Source: Deltaproteobacteria bacterium (lineage in GTDB: Bacteria; Desulfobacterota; Binatia; JACPRU01). Taken from it: a DNA stretch of 44,301 nucleotides. The translations under genes and the position numbers were made by a program. The stretch is from positions 1-44,301 of the forward strand of contig JACPRU010000069.1 in NCBI GenBank assembly GCA_016189835.1. The letters are read 5' to 3'. The notes under the pieces are model-generated. The model was not told where the DNA came from. It made no database searches and saw only the letters and a list, made by a program, of their open reading frames with translations. Positions 35,121 to 43,417 of this stretch are shown one piece after another (position 1 is the first letter of the stretch; each line of letters begins with the position of its first letter).

Positions 35121-36274
35121 AACATCGAGATTCGACGACGACGCGGCGCCACGCGGCGGGCGACGAGCGCGGCACCACTCTGGTGTTCACGCTGCTGGTG
35201 CTCTTCACGCTGCTCAGCTTGACCGTGGCGAGCCTGCTCGCCACCACGTCGGACTTGAAGATCTCGAGCAACTATCAGACCGGCACGCAGGCGCTGCTCA
35301 CCGCGCAGTCGGGCATCCTGCACGCCCACGAGCTGGTCAACGAGCGGGGCGTGTTCAGCAACTTCCAGAGCGAGTTCGTCTCGATCTGGGGGTCGATCTT
35401 CACCAGCTCCCCCGTCACCGTCCAGGGGTATCCGCTGCTCAACTACACCGTCACGGCGACCGCCGACCCGGTCGACCCGGCGAGCTACATGCTGCTCACG
35501 GCCTCGGGCGTCGCGCCGAACGAGTCGCAGCGGACGATTCAGGCGCGGGTGGCGATGAACGGCGTGTTCTCCCCCGGAGCCATCTATCTTCCCGGGGACA
35601 CGGTGACGCCGAACTTCAACGGCAACCGCTTCCTCGTCGACGGCAACAACACGAACCTCGACGGATCCGACAATTCCTCCAAGCCCGACGTGCCCGGCGT
35701 CACCGCCCACACGCAGGCCGCGGCGGACGCCGTGGTCGACGCGCTGAACAGCGAGCAGGCGGACAACGTGATCGGCCTCGGCGGCGAGCCGAGCGTGGAG
35801 ATGTCCAACGGGTTCACCACCGACACGCTCGCCAACCAGGTGATCCCGCAGATTCTCTCCGCTCCGGGCGTCGTCACCGACCCCAACCTGAACGGCCACG
35901 ACACCTTCGGCACGCTCGCCAATCCGCAGATCACCCACTTCACGGGCGACGTGACCGTCAACGGCACGATCGACGGCGTCGGCATCCTGATCGTGGACGG
36001 AGGCTTGACGATCAGCGGCGACTCGACGTTCACGGGGCTGATCATCGTACAGGGGACGACGCAGATCGGCGGCAACGCCGACACCACGACGGTGCAAGGC
36101 AACACGACCATCCTCGGCTCGATCTGGACCACGGATCTGCGGCTGACCGTCGGCGGCAGCGCGAGCGTGAGCTATTCCAGCCAGGCCCTGGAGGTGGTCA
36201 ACGCGATGTTCAACAACACCCTGCTCCCGCAGCGAGTGAAGATCGCCTCCTGGAAGGACTTCACGTACAACTGA
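35117..36274 (+). CDS. PilX-like minor pilin with C-terminal beta-solenoid region
   Basis: The 385-residue product opens with ERG/TTLVF and a hydrophobic helix (TLLVLFTLLSLTVASLLA), lacking Glu at +5 as in PilX/GspK tip proteins, followed by SNYQTGTQALLTAQSGILHA. Residues from about 275 to 340 read as a short beta-helix with repeated turns: GDVTVNGTIDGVGILIVDGG, LTISGDSTFTGLIIVQG, TQIGGNADTTTVQGNTTILG. This is larger than ordinary PilX and may be a surface-exposed tip module. No PilY1 adhesin or PilE follows. Confidence 0.82.
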   Translation: MKHRDSTTTRRHAAGDERGTTLVFTLLVLFTLLSLTVASLLATTSDLKISSNYQTGTQALLTAQSGILHAHELVNERGVFSNFQSEFVSIWGSIFTSSPVTVQGYPLLNYTVTATADPVDPASYMLLTASGVAPNESQRTIQARVAMNGVFSPGAIYLPGDTVTPNFNGNRFLVDGNNTNLDGSDNSSKPDVPGVTAHTQAAADAVVDALNSEQADNVIGLGGEPSVEMSNGFTTDTLANQVIPQILSAPGVVTDPNLNGHDTFGTLANPQITHFTGDVTVNGTIDGVGILIVDGGLTISGDSTFTGLIIVQGTTQIGGNADTTTVQGNTTILGSIWTTDLRLTVGGSASVSYSSQALEVVNAMFNNTLLPQRVKIASWKDFTYN

Positions 36275-36276
36275 CC

Positions 36277-36738
36277 ATGAAGAGGAGTTTGCTCGCCGCC
36301 GCCGTCGCCTGGCTGATCGTTTCCACCCCGGCGGCGCACGCCGACTTCGAGATCTCGCTGCGCGAAGGTCAGACGGTCATCGCCAAGTCGTATCGCTTCG
36401 AGGGCGACAAGCTGATCGCCTACCAGCCCGCGGGCGAGGTGCAGATCGACCGTGCGCGAATCGTCAACATCCGCGATCGCGGCGCCGATCCGCCGCCGCA
36501 TCCGGCGCGCGCCCCCCGAGCCGTCGACGCTCCCGCCCGCGCGCCGCAAACGGTGAGCGCCGACGCCAAGGCCGCCACCGATCCCGAAGCGCGCGAGCGG
36601 CAGCTCTCGCGCGCCATCATCCTCGCCTACCGCGACCTGATGTTCGCGCAGAACCGCGGCGAGAGCAAAGAAGAGATCGAGAAGCGCAAGGCCGAGATCA
36701 AGAAGCTCGAGGCCGAGCGCGCATCGCTCGGCCGGTAG
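36277..36738 (+). CDS. exported protein of unknown function, last gene of pilin operon
   Basis: The 153-residue product has a Sec signal peptide (LLAAAVAWLIVSTPAAHA), a short beta domain (DFEISLREGQTVIAKSYRFEGDKLIAYQPAGEVQI, split here by eye), a Pro/Ala-rich linker, and a charged C-terminal helix (SKEEIEKRKAEIKKLEAER) likely to form a coiled coil. It begins 2 bases after the PilX stop, so it belongs to the pilin operon. It may be a periplasmic helper of pilus assembly. Its end is 6 bases from the convergent ABC-transporter gene. Confidence 0.75.
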   Translation: MKRSLLAAAVAWLIVSTPAAHADFEISLREGQTVIAKSYRFEGDKLIAYQPAGEVQIDRARIVNIRDRGADPPPHPARAPRAVDAPARAPQTVSADAKAATDPEARERQLSRAIILAYRDLMFAQNRGESKEEIEKRKAEIKKLEAERASLGR

Positions 36739-36744
36739 GGCGCT

Positions 36745-37749
36745 TCAAGGAGGCGCCGCGGCCAGCGCTCGCTCCAACGGAGCCCGGTCGACGAGGCCGG
36801 CCACGTCGTACGACGGCAGGTAGCCGAGGGCTTGAGCGTCGCCGGCGAGCTTCGCGAGCGCCTCACCGAGGATCTCCTCGCCGAAGGCGAGACGGCTCCA
36901 CGCGTCGGCCGCCGCCTCGACGGGGATGTCGCGCGTGGTCAGGTCGCGAAGACCGGCGTTGACCTCTGCCCGCGCCTCCGCCGCGTGCGCGGCGATCCAG
37001 CGCGACACGTCGATCTGTGCGCGCAGCCAGCGCTCGACCAGCATCGGCCGTTCGAGGAGGAGCTGGCGGGTCGCCACCACGACGGTGGTGGGGAACTTCC
37101 CCTGCGGCCACAGCGCGCGTTCGTCGACCAGCTCGAGCGCGCCGCGCTCGCGCCGCAGCAGCGCCGCCCACGGCTCGGGGGTCCACGCGCCGTCGATCTC
37201 GCCCTTGCGGAAGAGCATGAGGATCTCGGGGCCGGCGAGCGGCAGCACCGAGACCGGACCGCCGCGCTCGCGGGTCTGGAGGCCGTGCTCGCGGAGAAAG
37301 ATCCGCAGCGCGACGTCCTGCGTGTTGCCGATCTGCGGAGAGGCCAGCCGCCGCCCCGCGAGATCCTTCGCCGCGGCGATCCCGCGGTCGCCGCGCACCA
37401 CCAGCGACGCGCCGCCGCTCGCCGCCCCGGCGACGATGCGCAGCGCCCTCCCCTTGGAGCGCACGAACCCGGTGATCGCGGGGCCCGGCCCGAGGTAGGC
37501 GAGGTCGAGCTCGCCGGCCAGCAGCGCTTCCATGGCCGCCGGTCCGGCGTTGAAAACGCGCGGCTCGATCACCGCGTCGTCGCCGAGCGCCTGCGCGAAC
37601 CGGCCCTGGCGAAGGCCGAGGATCGGTACGGCGTGGGTGAGGTTCGGGAAGTAGCCGACGCGCAGCCGCTCCGCCGCGTCGGCGGCGGCGGTCGCGCAGG
37701 CGAAGACGGCGATGGCGGCGTACCCGATGCGTCGCAACGTGCCCTCCAT
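36745..37749 (-). CDS. ABC transporter substrate-binding protein (SsuA/TauA/NrtA type)
   Basis: This 334-residue protein has a Sec signal peptide (IGYAAIAVFACATAAADA) and then LRVGYFPNLTHAVPILGLRQGRFAQ, LLAGELDLAYLGPGPAI, and IGNTQDVALRIFL, all typical of the NMT1/SsuA-like family that binds sulfonates, taurine, nitrate or similar anions. The segment MLFRKGEIDGAWTPEPWA is also conserved. No lipobox Cys is seen, so it may be free in the periplasm. It follows the permease by 38 bases. Confidence 0.9.
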   Translation of the reverse strand: MEGTLRRIGYAAIAVFACATAAADAAERLRVGYFPNLTHAVPILGLRQGRFAQALGDDAVIEPRVFNAGPAAMEALLAGELDLAYLGPGPAITGFVRSKGRALRIVAGAASGGASLVVRGDRGIAAAKDLAGRRLASPQIGNTQDVALRIFLREHGLQTRERGGPVSVLPLAGPEILMLFRKGEIDGAWTPEPWAALLRRERGALELVDERALWPQGKFPTTVVVATRQLLLERPMLVERWLRAQIDVSRWIAAHAAEARAEVNAGLRDLTTRDIPVEAAADAWSRLAFGEEILGEALAKLAGDAQALGYLPSYDVAGLVDRAPLERALAAAPP

Positions 37750-37787
37750 CGTGGCGCGAAACTCCTGCCGTCGTCGCTCGGGCGGCT

Positions 37788-38588
37788 TCAGCCGCGGACG
37801 CCGACGAATCCCCAGCGCCGGCGAATCACCCGCTCGGCAGTGCCGAACAGCAGCCGTTCGACCGCCAACCCCACGGCGACGATCAGCAGCATGACGGCGA
37901 TCACCAGACTCATGTCGTTCAGGTCGCGCCCGACCGTCAGCAGCTGGCCGAGGCCGGCGCTGACGAACAGCAGCTCTCCGGCCATCAGCGAGCGCCACGC
38001 GAACGACCAGCCGAGCTTCATTCCCGAGACGATGGCCGGCAGCGCCGAGGGCAGCACGACGCGCGCGTACAGCCCGACGCCGCGCATGCCCATCGTGCGG
38101 CCGGCGCGCACCAGCAGCGGCGGGGTGTTCTTCACCCCGTCGTCGGTGGCGATGACGATCGACAGCAGAGCGCCCATCACCACCACAAAGACGATCGCCC
38201 GTTCCGAGAGGCCGAACCAGAGGATCGCGAACGGCAGCCAGCAGATGCTGGGGATCGTCTGCAGGCCGAAGACCAACGATCCGACCGTGTCCTCGAGCAG
38301 GCGAAACCGCCCGATGGCGAGGCCGAGACCGAGGCCGAGCACCACCGAGATGCCGTAGCCGACGGCGATGCGCCGCAGGCTCACCGCCGTGCCGATCAGG
38401 AACGAGCCGTCGCTCAGGCCGCGCGCGAAGGAGGCCAGCACGTCCTGCGGCGACGGCATCAGGTAGCCGTCGTAGAGGCCGAACCTAAATACCGCGTCCC
38501 AGATCGAGACGAGCAGAGCGAGAAACGCGATCTGCCGGCCGCTGCCACTCTTCACCCAACTGGCGACGGATGGCCTTTTCCACTTCAT
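37788..38588 (-). CDS. ABC transporter permease (SsuC/TauC/NrtB type)
   Basis: The 266-residue protein has six hydrophobic helices, the LMPSPQDVLASF segment after the first, and the ATPase-coupling EAA-like loop (RTMGMRGVGLYARVVLPSALPAIVSGMKLGWSFAWRSLMAGE). It forms the membrane channel. GAGGA lies 8 bases before the ATG, so the start is well supported even though it lies 104 bases inside the 3' end of the ATPase gene. A GTG 11 codons later would shorten the overlap. Confidence 0.93.
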   Translation of the reverse strand: MKWKRPSVASWVKSGSGRQIAFLALLVSIWDAVFRFGLYDGYLMPSPQDVLASFARGLSDGSFLIGTAVSLRRIAVGYGISVVLGLGLGLAIGRFRLLEDTVGSLVFGLQTIPSICWLPFAILWFGLSERAIVFVVVMGALLSIVIATDDGVKNTPPLLVRAGRTMGMRGVGLYARVVLPSALPAIVSGMKLGWSFAWRSLMAGELLFVSAGLGQLLTVGRDLNDMSLVIAVMLLIVAVGLAVERLLFGTAERVIRRRWGFVGVRG

Positions 38589-39336
38589 CCTTCAGTTCCT
38601 CGAGAATCACGTTCGCGGCCCGCGCGATCAGCAGGCTCTCCTTGTCCCGCGGGTGCGGATAGTTGATCGGCAGCACGCGCTTGATCGTTCCCGGATGCGC
38701 CGAGAAGATCGCCACCCGGTCGGCGAGGTAGGCGGCCTCGCGCACGTTGTGGGTCACGAACAGGATGGTCTTGCGAGTCTCCTGCCAGATCTGCTGCAGC
38801 TCCTCGTGCAGGATGTCGCGCGTCTGCGCGTCGAGCGCGGCGAACGGCTCGTCCATCAGCAGGATCTTGGGGTCCATCGCCAGCGCCCGAGCGATCGCCA
38901 CGCGCTGGCGCATGCCGCCCGACAACTCGTGCACGTAGGCCCCGGCGAACTTGGAGAGATGCACCATGTGCAGGAAGTGCAGCGCGCGCGCCCGCCGCTC
39001 CGCGCGCGGGACGCCGAGGCGGCGCAGCGGAAACTCGATGTTCTGGATGACGTTCAGCCAGGGGAACAGCGCCGCCTCCTGGAACACCATGCCGCGGTCC
39101 GCGCCGGCGCCGGAGATCCGCCGCCCGTTCACCCGGACGTCGCCCGCCGAGGGTGGCTCGAGCCCCGCCACCACGTTCAGCAGGGTGGACTTGCCGCAGC
39201 CCGACGGACCGACGAGGCAGACGAATTCTCCTTCCGCGACCGCCAGGTCGACCCCTTCGAGCGCGGCCACCGCCGCGCCGCCGTTGCGCGGCGCGAAGAC
39301 CTTGGTGAGCCGCTGGATTTCGACGAACGCCGCCAC
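38485..39336 (-). CDS. ABC transporter ATPase (SsuB/TauB/NrtD type)
   Basis: The 283-residue protein has Walker A GPSGCGKST, Q-loop MVFQEAALFPWL, signature LSGGMRQRVAIARALAMDPKI, Walker B LLMDEPFAALD and the His switch FVTHNVREA. It powers the importer. The GTG start (VAAFVEIQRL) lies 2 bases after the Rrf2 stop; the longer upstream frame is only Rrf2 shadow. Its last 35 residues or so, after EVEKAIRRQL, read against the permease start and may be a poorly constrained tail. Confidence 0.93.
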   Translation of the reverse strand: MAAFVEIQRLTKVFAPRNGGAAVAALEGVDLAVAEGEFVCLVGPSGCGKSTLLNVVAGLEPPSAGDVRVNGRRISGAGADRGMVFQEAALFPWLNVIQNIEFPLRRLGVPRAERRARALHFLHMVHLSKFAGAYVHELSGGMRQRVAIARALAMDPKILLMDEPFAALDAQTRDILHEELQQIWQETRKTILFVTHNVREAAYLADRVAIFSAHPGTIKRVLPINYPHPRDKESLLIARAANVILEELKDEVEKAIRRQLGEEWQRPADRVSRSARLDLGRGI

Positions 39337-39338
39337 GT

Positions 39339-39794
39339 TCAGATGTGGTACATCAGCACCTTGGCGCTGGCGGCGGCTTCGCGCTCCTGCTCGGCGAGCA
39401 CGTCGGCGATCGTGGTGCGGTCGACGATTTCGGCCACCGCGTCGCGCACACGCTTCCACAGCGGGAGGAAGCCGCATCGGGTGCCGATCTCGCACCTCTC
39501 CCCCGTCGTGCGGTTGACGCACTGGATCGGGCCGAGCGGCCCTTCGATGAAGCGCACGACGTCGCCGACCATGATCTGGCGCGCCGACCGCGCCAGATAG
39601 TACCCTCCCTCGGGCCCCTTCTTGCTCTGCACGAACCGCCCGCGCTTGAGCTGCACGAGAAGGTTGGCGAGAAACTTCTTCGGAATGGTCTGGCGGCGGG
39701 CGATGTCCTCGATGCGCACCGGCCCCTCCTGGCTGCTCTTGGCCAGCTCGAGAAGCGCTCTCAAGGCGTACTCGCAGCGATGGGAGATGCGCAT
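39339..39794 (-). CDS. Rrf2-family transcription factor, possible Fe-S sensor
   Basis: The 151-residue protein has the Rrf2 winged helix (MRISHRCEYALRALLELA, IPKKFLANLLVQLKRGRFVQSKKGPEGGYYLA) and three cysteines C92, C101 and C107 (in CVNRTTGERC and CGF). These sit where IscR and related regulators bind a cluster, though spacing differs from IscR. It is first in the transporter operon, so it probably controls its own expression and sulfur or nitrogen compound uptake. An inverted repeat abuts its start codon. Confidence 0.9.
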   Translation of the reverse strand: MRISHRCEYALRALLELAKSSQEGPVRIEDIARRQTIPKKFLANLLVQLKRGRFVQSKKGPEGGYYLARSARQIMVGDVVRFIEGPLGPIQCVNRTTGERCEIGTRCGFLPLWKRVRDAVAEIVDRTTIADVLAEQEREAAASAKVLMYHI

Positions 39795-39824
39795 AGATAA
39801 CTAACTCAACTCGCTCTATTATCT
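39795..39824. promoter_or_regulatory. candidate operator/promoter of the Rrf2 operon
   Basis: A perfect inverted repeat, AGATAA and TTATCT separated by 18 bases, lies directly upstream of the Rrf2 start codon in an AT-rich patch that stands out from the GC-rich surroundings. Its size (30 bases) fits a dimeric winged-helix regulator. The minus-strand arm can double as a -10 element. Autoregulation by the adjacent Rrf2 protein is inferred. Confidence 0.45.
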
Positions 39825-40012
39825 AAACGACGCTGCCGGAGTCAGTCAATACACCGCCGATGGCCGCGGGTCCAAAGACGCCCGCGCGCACCGGCCGCCA
39901 GCCGTCCGCGGCCCGCCGCAAATTCGCATCTCGCCGGGTCCGGCCGCGTATGGTAGCTGCGAGCAAGCGCTGCCCGAGTCGACGGAGCGGTGACGAGCAC
40001 GGGAGGTGCGCG

Positions 40013-41002
40013 TTGGTCAAGCGAGCGGGCGTCCATCTGCTGGTGGCGGCTTTGGCGGTGAGCGCCTGCGGCCTGCACGGCGACGTCGGAGATCTCGGCG
40101 ACCTGATCTTCGGAAACGGCGGCGACGTCCCGCGCGAACAGCTCGGCGTACAGAACGAGTTCTTCGGCAACCCCAAGGGGGGTCCGGCGGCGCAGGCAGC
40201 GGACATCCGTAACACGCTGGGGCTGCGCCACATCCGCACGAGCTTCTTCTTCGACGAGAGCTTTCTGCCGAGCGAGGGAGCCAGCCCGAACTTTTCCCGT
40301 TTCGACACCATCCTCGCCGCGATTCCGCCGGACACCGACCTGCTGCCGATCCTCGCCTACGCGCCGCGCTGGCTCGCCAACCGCGCCGACTGGAAGGACG
40401 TGTTCGTCGACCGCTACGTCATCCCGCTCCTCGACCGATACGGCGGCGACGGACGCATCGTCGGCTGGGAGATCTGGAACGAGCCCGACGCCTTCTGCAA
40501 CGGACGCGTCGCCCCGCCCGGGGTGCTGGATTGCTCGCCGCGCGACTACGTCGATCTGGTCGCGCGCGTCGCGCCGGAGATCCGCCGGCGCAGCGGCGGC
40601 CTGGTCGTCGGCGGCGCCACGACGAGCATCAACCAGAGCTTCCCGAGCCACTTCGACTACAACAAGGACATGGTGAACGCGGGCCTGCTGCCGTTGATCG
40701 ACGTCTACACCTTCCACTGGTACGGGTCTCAGCTCGAGAAGCTCACGTTCGGCGGCATCGCCGACTTCCTGAACGACACCGGCATGCTCGTGTGGTGCAC
40801 GGAGAGCGGCGAGCAGGGCTCGACCCGCCAGCTACAGCACGCCGAGGACGTCTTCCCGGCGCTGGACGACGAGATCGACCACCTCGAACGGATCTACGTC
40901 TTCACCTACTTCGACGGCGCGGGCTCGGCGGACACGTTCGGCCTGGTCTCCGCCGAAGGCATCGAGTCCGACCTCTACCAGTTCCTGCGCGACAGCGGCT
41001 AG
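40013..41002 (+). CDS. glycoside-hydrolase-like TIM-barrel lipoprotein
   Basis: With a TTG start behind GGGAGGTG, the 329-residue protein has a lipoprotein signal (VHLLVAALAVSAC) and a clan-A glycosidase barrel. GWEIWNEPDAF gives the likely acid/base E157, IDVYTFHWYG follows, and VWCTESGEQG gives the likely nucleophile E264. It resembles family 39/5-like cellulase-superfamily proteins. The substrate is unknown; a role in cell-surface polysaccharide turnover is possible. An ATG at 39860 would put 51 unlikely Arg-rich residues ahead of the signal, so I rejected it. It is isolated between the transporter operon and prkA. Confidence 0.83.
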   Translation: MVKRAGVHLLVAALAVSACGLHGDVGDLGDLIFGNGGDVPREQLGVQNEFFGNPKGGPAAQAADIRNTLGLRHIRTSFFFDESFLPSEGASPNFSRFDTILAAIPPDTDLLPILAYAPRWLANRADWKDVFVDRYVIPLLDRYGGDGRIVGWEIWNEPDAFCNGRVAPPGVLDCSPRDYVDLVARVAPEIRRRSGGLVVGGATTSINQSFPSHFDYNKDMVNAGLLPLIDVYTFHWYGSQLEKLTFGGIADFLNDTGMLVWCTESGEQGSTRQLQHAEDVFPALDDEIDHLERIYVFTYFDGAGSADTFGLVSAEGIESDLYQFLRDSG

Positions 41003-41066
41003 CGGAGCGCCGCCGCGCGAGAGCGCCTGCGGCGCGGCTCGGCGGGGTCCCGGGCACGCTCGTCGC

Positions 41067-41095
41067 TTGTGAGCGCGCGCGGCCACCGATATACT
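41067..41095 (+). promoter_or_regulatory. prkA: candidate sigma-70-like promoter of prkA
   Basis: TTGTGA, a 17-base spacer and TATACT match the -35 and -10 consensus at 4 and 5 of 6 positions, about 100 bases ahead of the prkA start and just after the glycosidase gene. It is the best-looking housekeeping-type promoter I noticed in the window. Confidence 0.5.
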
Positions 41096-41197
41096 CGGGC
41101 CAGGTGATCAATCGACGGTGACCCGAAGGAGTGCACATCACTGTCGAGGCGAGCCGACGTCCCGCCACTCTATGGCCGGCTCGCAGGGAGGGCGTTG

Positions 41198-43135
41198 ATG
41201 GATCATCCGGCGAGCACCTTCGAGCGCATCATCAAAGAGGACCGCGTCGCCCGCGAGAGCAAGCTGTGGCGCGGCTCCCTGCTCGACTACCTCGAGATCC
41301 TCAAGAAGAACCCCACCATCCCGAAGCTCTCCCACGCCCGCCTGTACGACATCATCATTCAGCGGGGCGTCGCGGAGATCAGCGCCAGCGGGGACGGCGC
41401 GGTGAAGCGGCTCTACAAGGACGAGCCGGTCAAAATTTTCAACTTCTTCAAGGAGGAGTTCTTCGGCATCGAGAAGACGATCGCGCAGATCGTCCGTTAC
41501 TTCCACGCCGCTTCGCTCAAGGGCGAAGAGAGCCGGCAGGTACTCTACCTGATGGGACCGGTCGGCTCGGGCAAGAGCTCGCTGGTCGAGCGACTGAAGG
41601 CCGGCCTCGAGGCCAGCGATCCGTTCTACGCGATCGAGAACTGCCCGATGAACGAGGAGCCCCTGCACCTGATTCCGAGGCACCTGCGCAAGGAGTTCGA
41701 GAAGATGATCGGCGTGCACGTCGAGGGCGACCTCTGCCCGGTGTGCCGCTATCGCCTGAAGGAGGAGTTCGGCGGCCGCTACGAAGAAGTGCCGGTCGTG
41801 ACGCGGGTGTTCTCCAAGCGCAACCGCGTGGGCGTCGGCGTGGTGCCGCCGGTCGACCCGAACAACCAGGACACCTCCGTGCTGATCGGCTCGGAGGACA
41901 TCTCGAAGCTCGATCTCTATTCCGAGGGCGATCCTCGAGTCCTCGACCTGAACGGCGCCTTGAACGTCGGCAATCGCGGCATGGTCGAGTTCATCGAGGT
42001 CTTCAAGAACGAGACCGAGTACCTGCACGCGATGATCACCGCGACCCAGGAGAAGGTGATTCCGGCCCCGGGCCGCCACGGCATGGTGTACGTCGACCTG
42101 TGCATCGTCGCGCATTCGAACGAGGCGGAGTGGCAGAAGTTCCGCGCCGATCACACCAACGAGGCGATCCTCGACCGCATCGTCGTCATCAAGGTGCCGT
42201 ACAACCTGCGCCTGTCCGAGGAGGTCAAGATCTACCAGAAGATCATCCGCAACTCGGACTTCCGCGCGCACGTCGCGCCGCACACGCTGGAGATCGCCTC
42301 GCAGTTCGCGATCCTGTCGCGGCTCGAGCCGACCGGCAAGTGCGACCTGATGACCAAGCTGAAGCTCTACAACGGCGAGGAAGTGGTCGAGAAGGGCCGC
42401 ACCAAGAAGATCGACGTTCGCGAGCTGCGCGACGAGACCAAGCGCGAGGGCATGAGCGGCATCTCCACCCGATTCATCATGAAGGCGCTCGACAACGCGC
42501 TCTCCGACAACGTCGAGGGCAACTGCATCAATCCGATCAACGTGCGCGAGTCGCTGATCGGCATGGTCAAGGAAGCGGACCTCCCCGACGACACGCGCAA
42601 GCAGTATCTCGAGTTCCTGCAGGACACGCTCCACAAGGAGTATCTCGAGGTCCTCGAGAAGCAGATCACCCGCGCGTTCGTCTATTCGTACCAGGAGCAG
42701 GCCGAAGCGCTCTTCCAGAACTATCTCGACCACGCCGAAGCCTTCGTGAACAAGACCAAGGTCAAGGACAAGAACACGCGCGAGGAACTCCAGCCCGACG
42801 AAGGGTTCCTGAAGTCGATCGAGGAGCAGATCGCGATCATCGGCTCCGCCGCCGACGGCTTCCGCCAGGAGGTGATCGCCTACCTGTGGGCGGCGAGCCG
42901 ACGCGGCGACCGGATCAGCTACCGGAGCTACGAGCCACTCAAGGAGGCCATCGAGAAGAAGCTCATGACGTCGGTGCGGGACATCAGCCGCATCATCACC
43001 AAGGCCCGCACGCGCGACGAGGAGCAGACCGACAAGTACAACGCGATGGTCAAGAATCTGCTCGAGAACGGCTACTGCCCCTCGTGCGTGGACGTGGTGC
43101 TCAAGTATGCGGCCAACAACCTCTGGAAGGACTGA
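41198..43135 (+). CDS. prkA: PrkA-family serine protein kinase (YeaG-like)
   Basis: The 645-residue protein matches PrkA/YeaG. An AAA-type ATPase domain has the P-loop GPVGSGKSSLVE (K126), ENCPMNEEPLHLIP, CPVCRYRLKEEF with a CxxC pair, GALNVGNRGMVEFIEVFKNE and AHSNEAEW. The C-terminal PrkA domain follows (DTLHKEYLEVLEKQITRAF). YeaG in E. coli acts in nitrogen starvation and general stress, and B. subtilis PrkA in sporulation. GGGAGGG is well placed before the ATG. The DUF444 partner gene follows after 282 bases that hold palindromic copy C. Confidence 0.96.
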   Translation: MDHPASTFERIIKEDRVARESKLWRGSLLDYLEILKKNPTIPKLSHARLYDIIIQRGVAEISASGDGAVKRLYKDEPVKIFNFFKEEFFGIEKTIAQIVRYFHAASLKGEESRQVLYLMGPVGSGKSSLVERLKAGLEASDPFYAIENCPMNEEPLHLIPRHLRKEFEKMIGVHVEGDLCPVCRYRLKEEFGGRYEEVPVVTRVFSKRNRVGVGVVPPVDPNNQDTSVLIGSEDISKLDLYSEGDPRVLDLNGALNVGNRGMVEFIEVFKNETEYLHAMITATQEKVIPAPGRHGMVYVDLCIVAHSNEAEWQKFRADHTNEAILDRIVVIKVPYNLRLSEEVKIYQKIIRNSDFRAHVAPHTLEIASQFAILSRLEPTGKCDLMTKLKLYNGEEVVEKGRTKKIDVRELRDETKREGMSGISTRFIMKALDNALSDNVEGNCINPINVRESLIGMVKEADLPDDTRKQYLEFLQDTLHKEYLEVLEKQITRAFVYSYQEQAEALFQNYLDHAEAFVNKTKVKDKNTREELQPDEGFLKSIEEQIAIIGSAADGFRQEVIAYLWAASRRGDRISYRSYEPLKEAIEKKLMTSVRDISRIITKARTRDEEQTDKYNAMVKNLLENGYCPSCVDVVLKYAANNLWKD

Positions 43136-43227
43136 AGAGCCCCGCGCCGTTCGCGGGACACCCCCGCCTCTCCACCCGCCGCTTCTCGTTCGATGGGACG
43201 GCAGCTCCGGCAGCGCGCCGCCCACGC

Positions 43228-43324
43228 CGAAAAAGGGGTCGGGAGTCTTTTCCCGCAATGGCCCGAAGGGCGCTTCACACAAGAGACTCCCCCTTCACAG
43301 AAAAGACTCCCGACCCCTTTTTCG
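43228..43324. repeat. dispersed palindromic element, copy C (with an extra internal half-site)
   Basis: The outer arms (43228-43251 and 43301-43324) are the same inverted GGGGTCGGGAGTC pair as in copies A and B. The core read on the minus strand contains GCGCCCTTCGGGCC, as in copy B. Between core and right arm lies an additional degenerate arm (GAGACTCCCCCTT, about 43282-43295), as though one end had been duplicated. It lies inside the prkA-DUF444 gene pair, so it is probably transcribed. Confidence 0.9.
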
Positions 43325-43417
43325 ACGTGGGACTCAAGTGTGCACGGCGCAAGACGATTGGCGCGGCCCCGAGCGGAGACGCGCCCTCGGCGCCTTTCCC
43401 ACCTGAGACGCTGCGCC

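Noticed and set aside
39860-40012. Longer N-terminus for the glycosidase-like lipoprotein
   Set aside because: It would place 51 Arg-rich residues before a clear lipoprotein signal; the TTG at 40013 has a good ribosome site.
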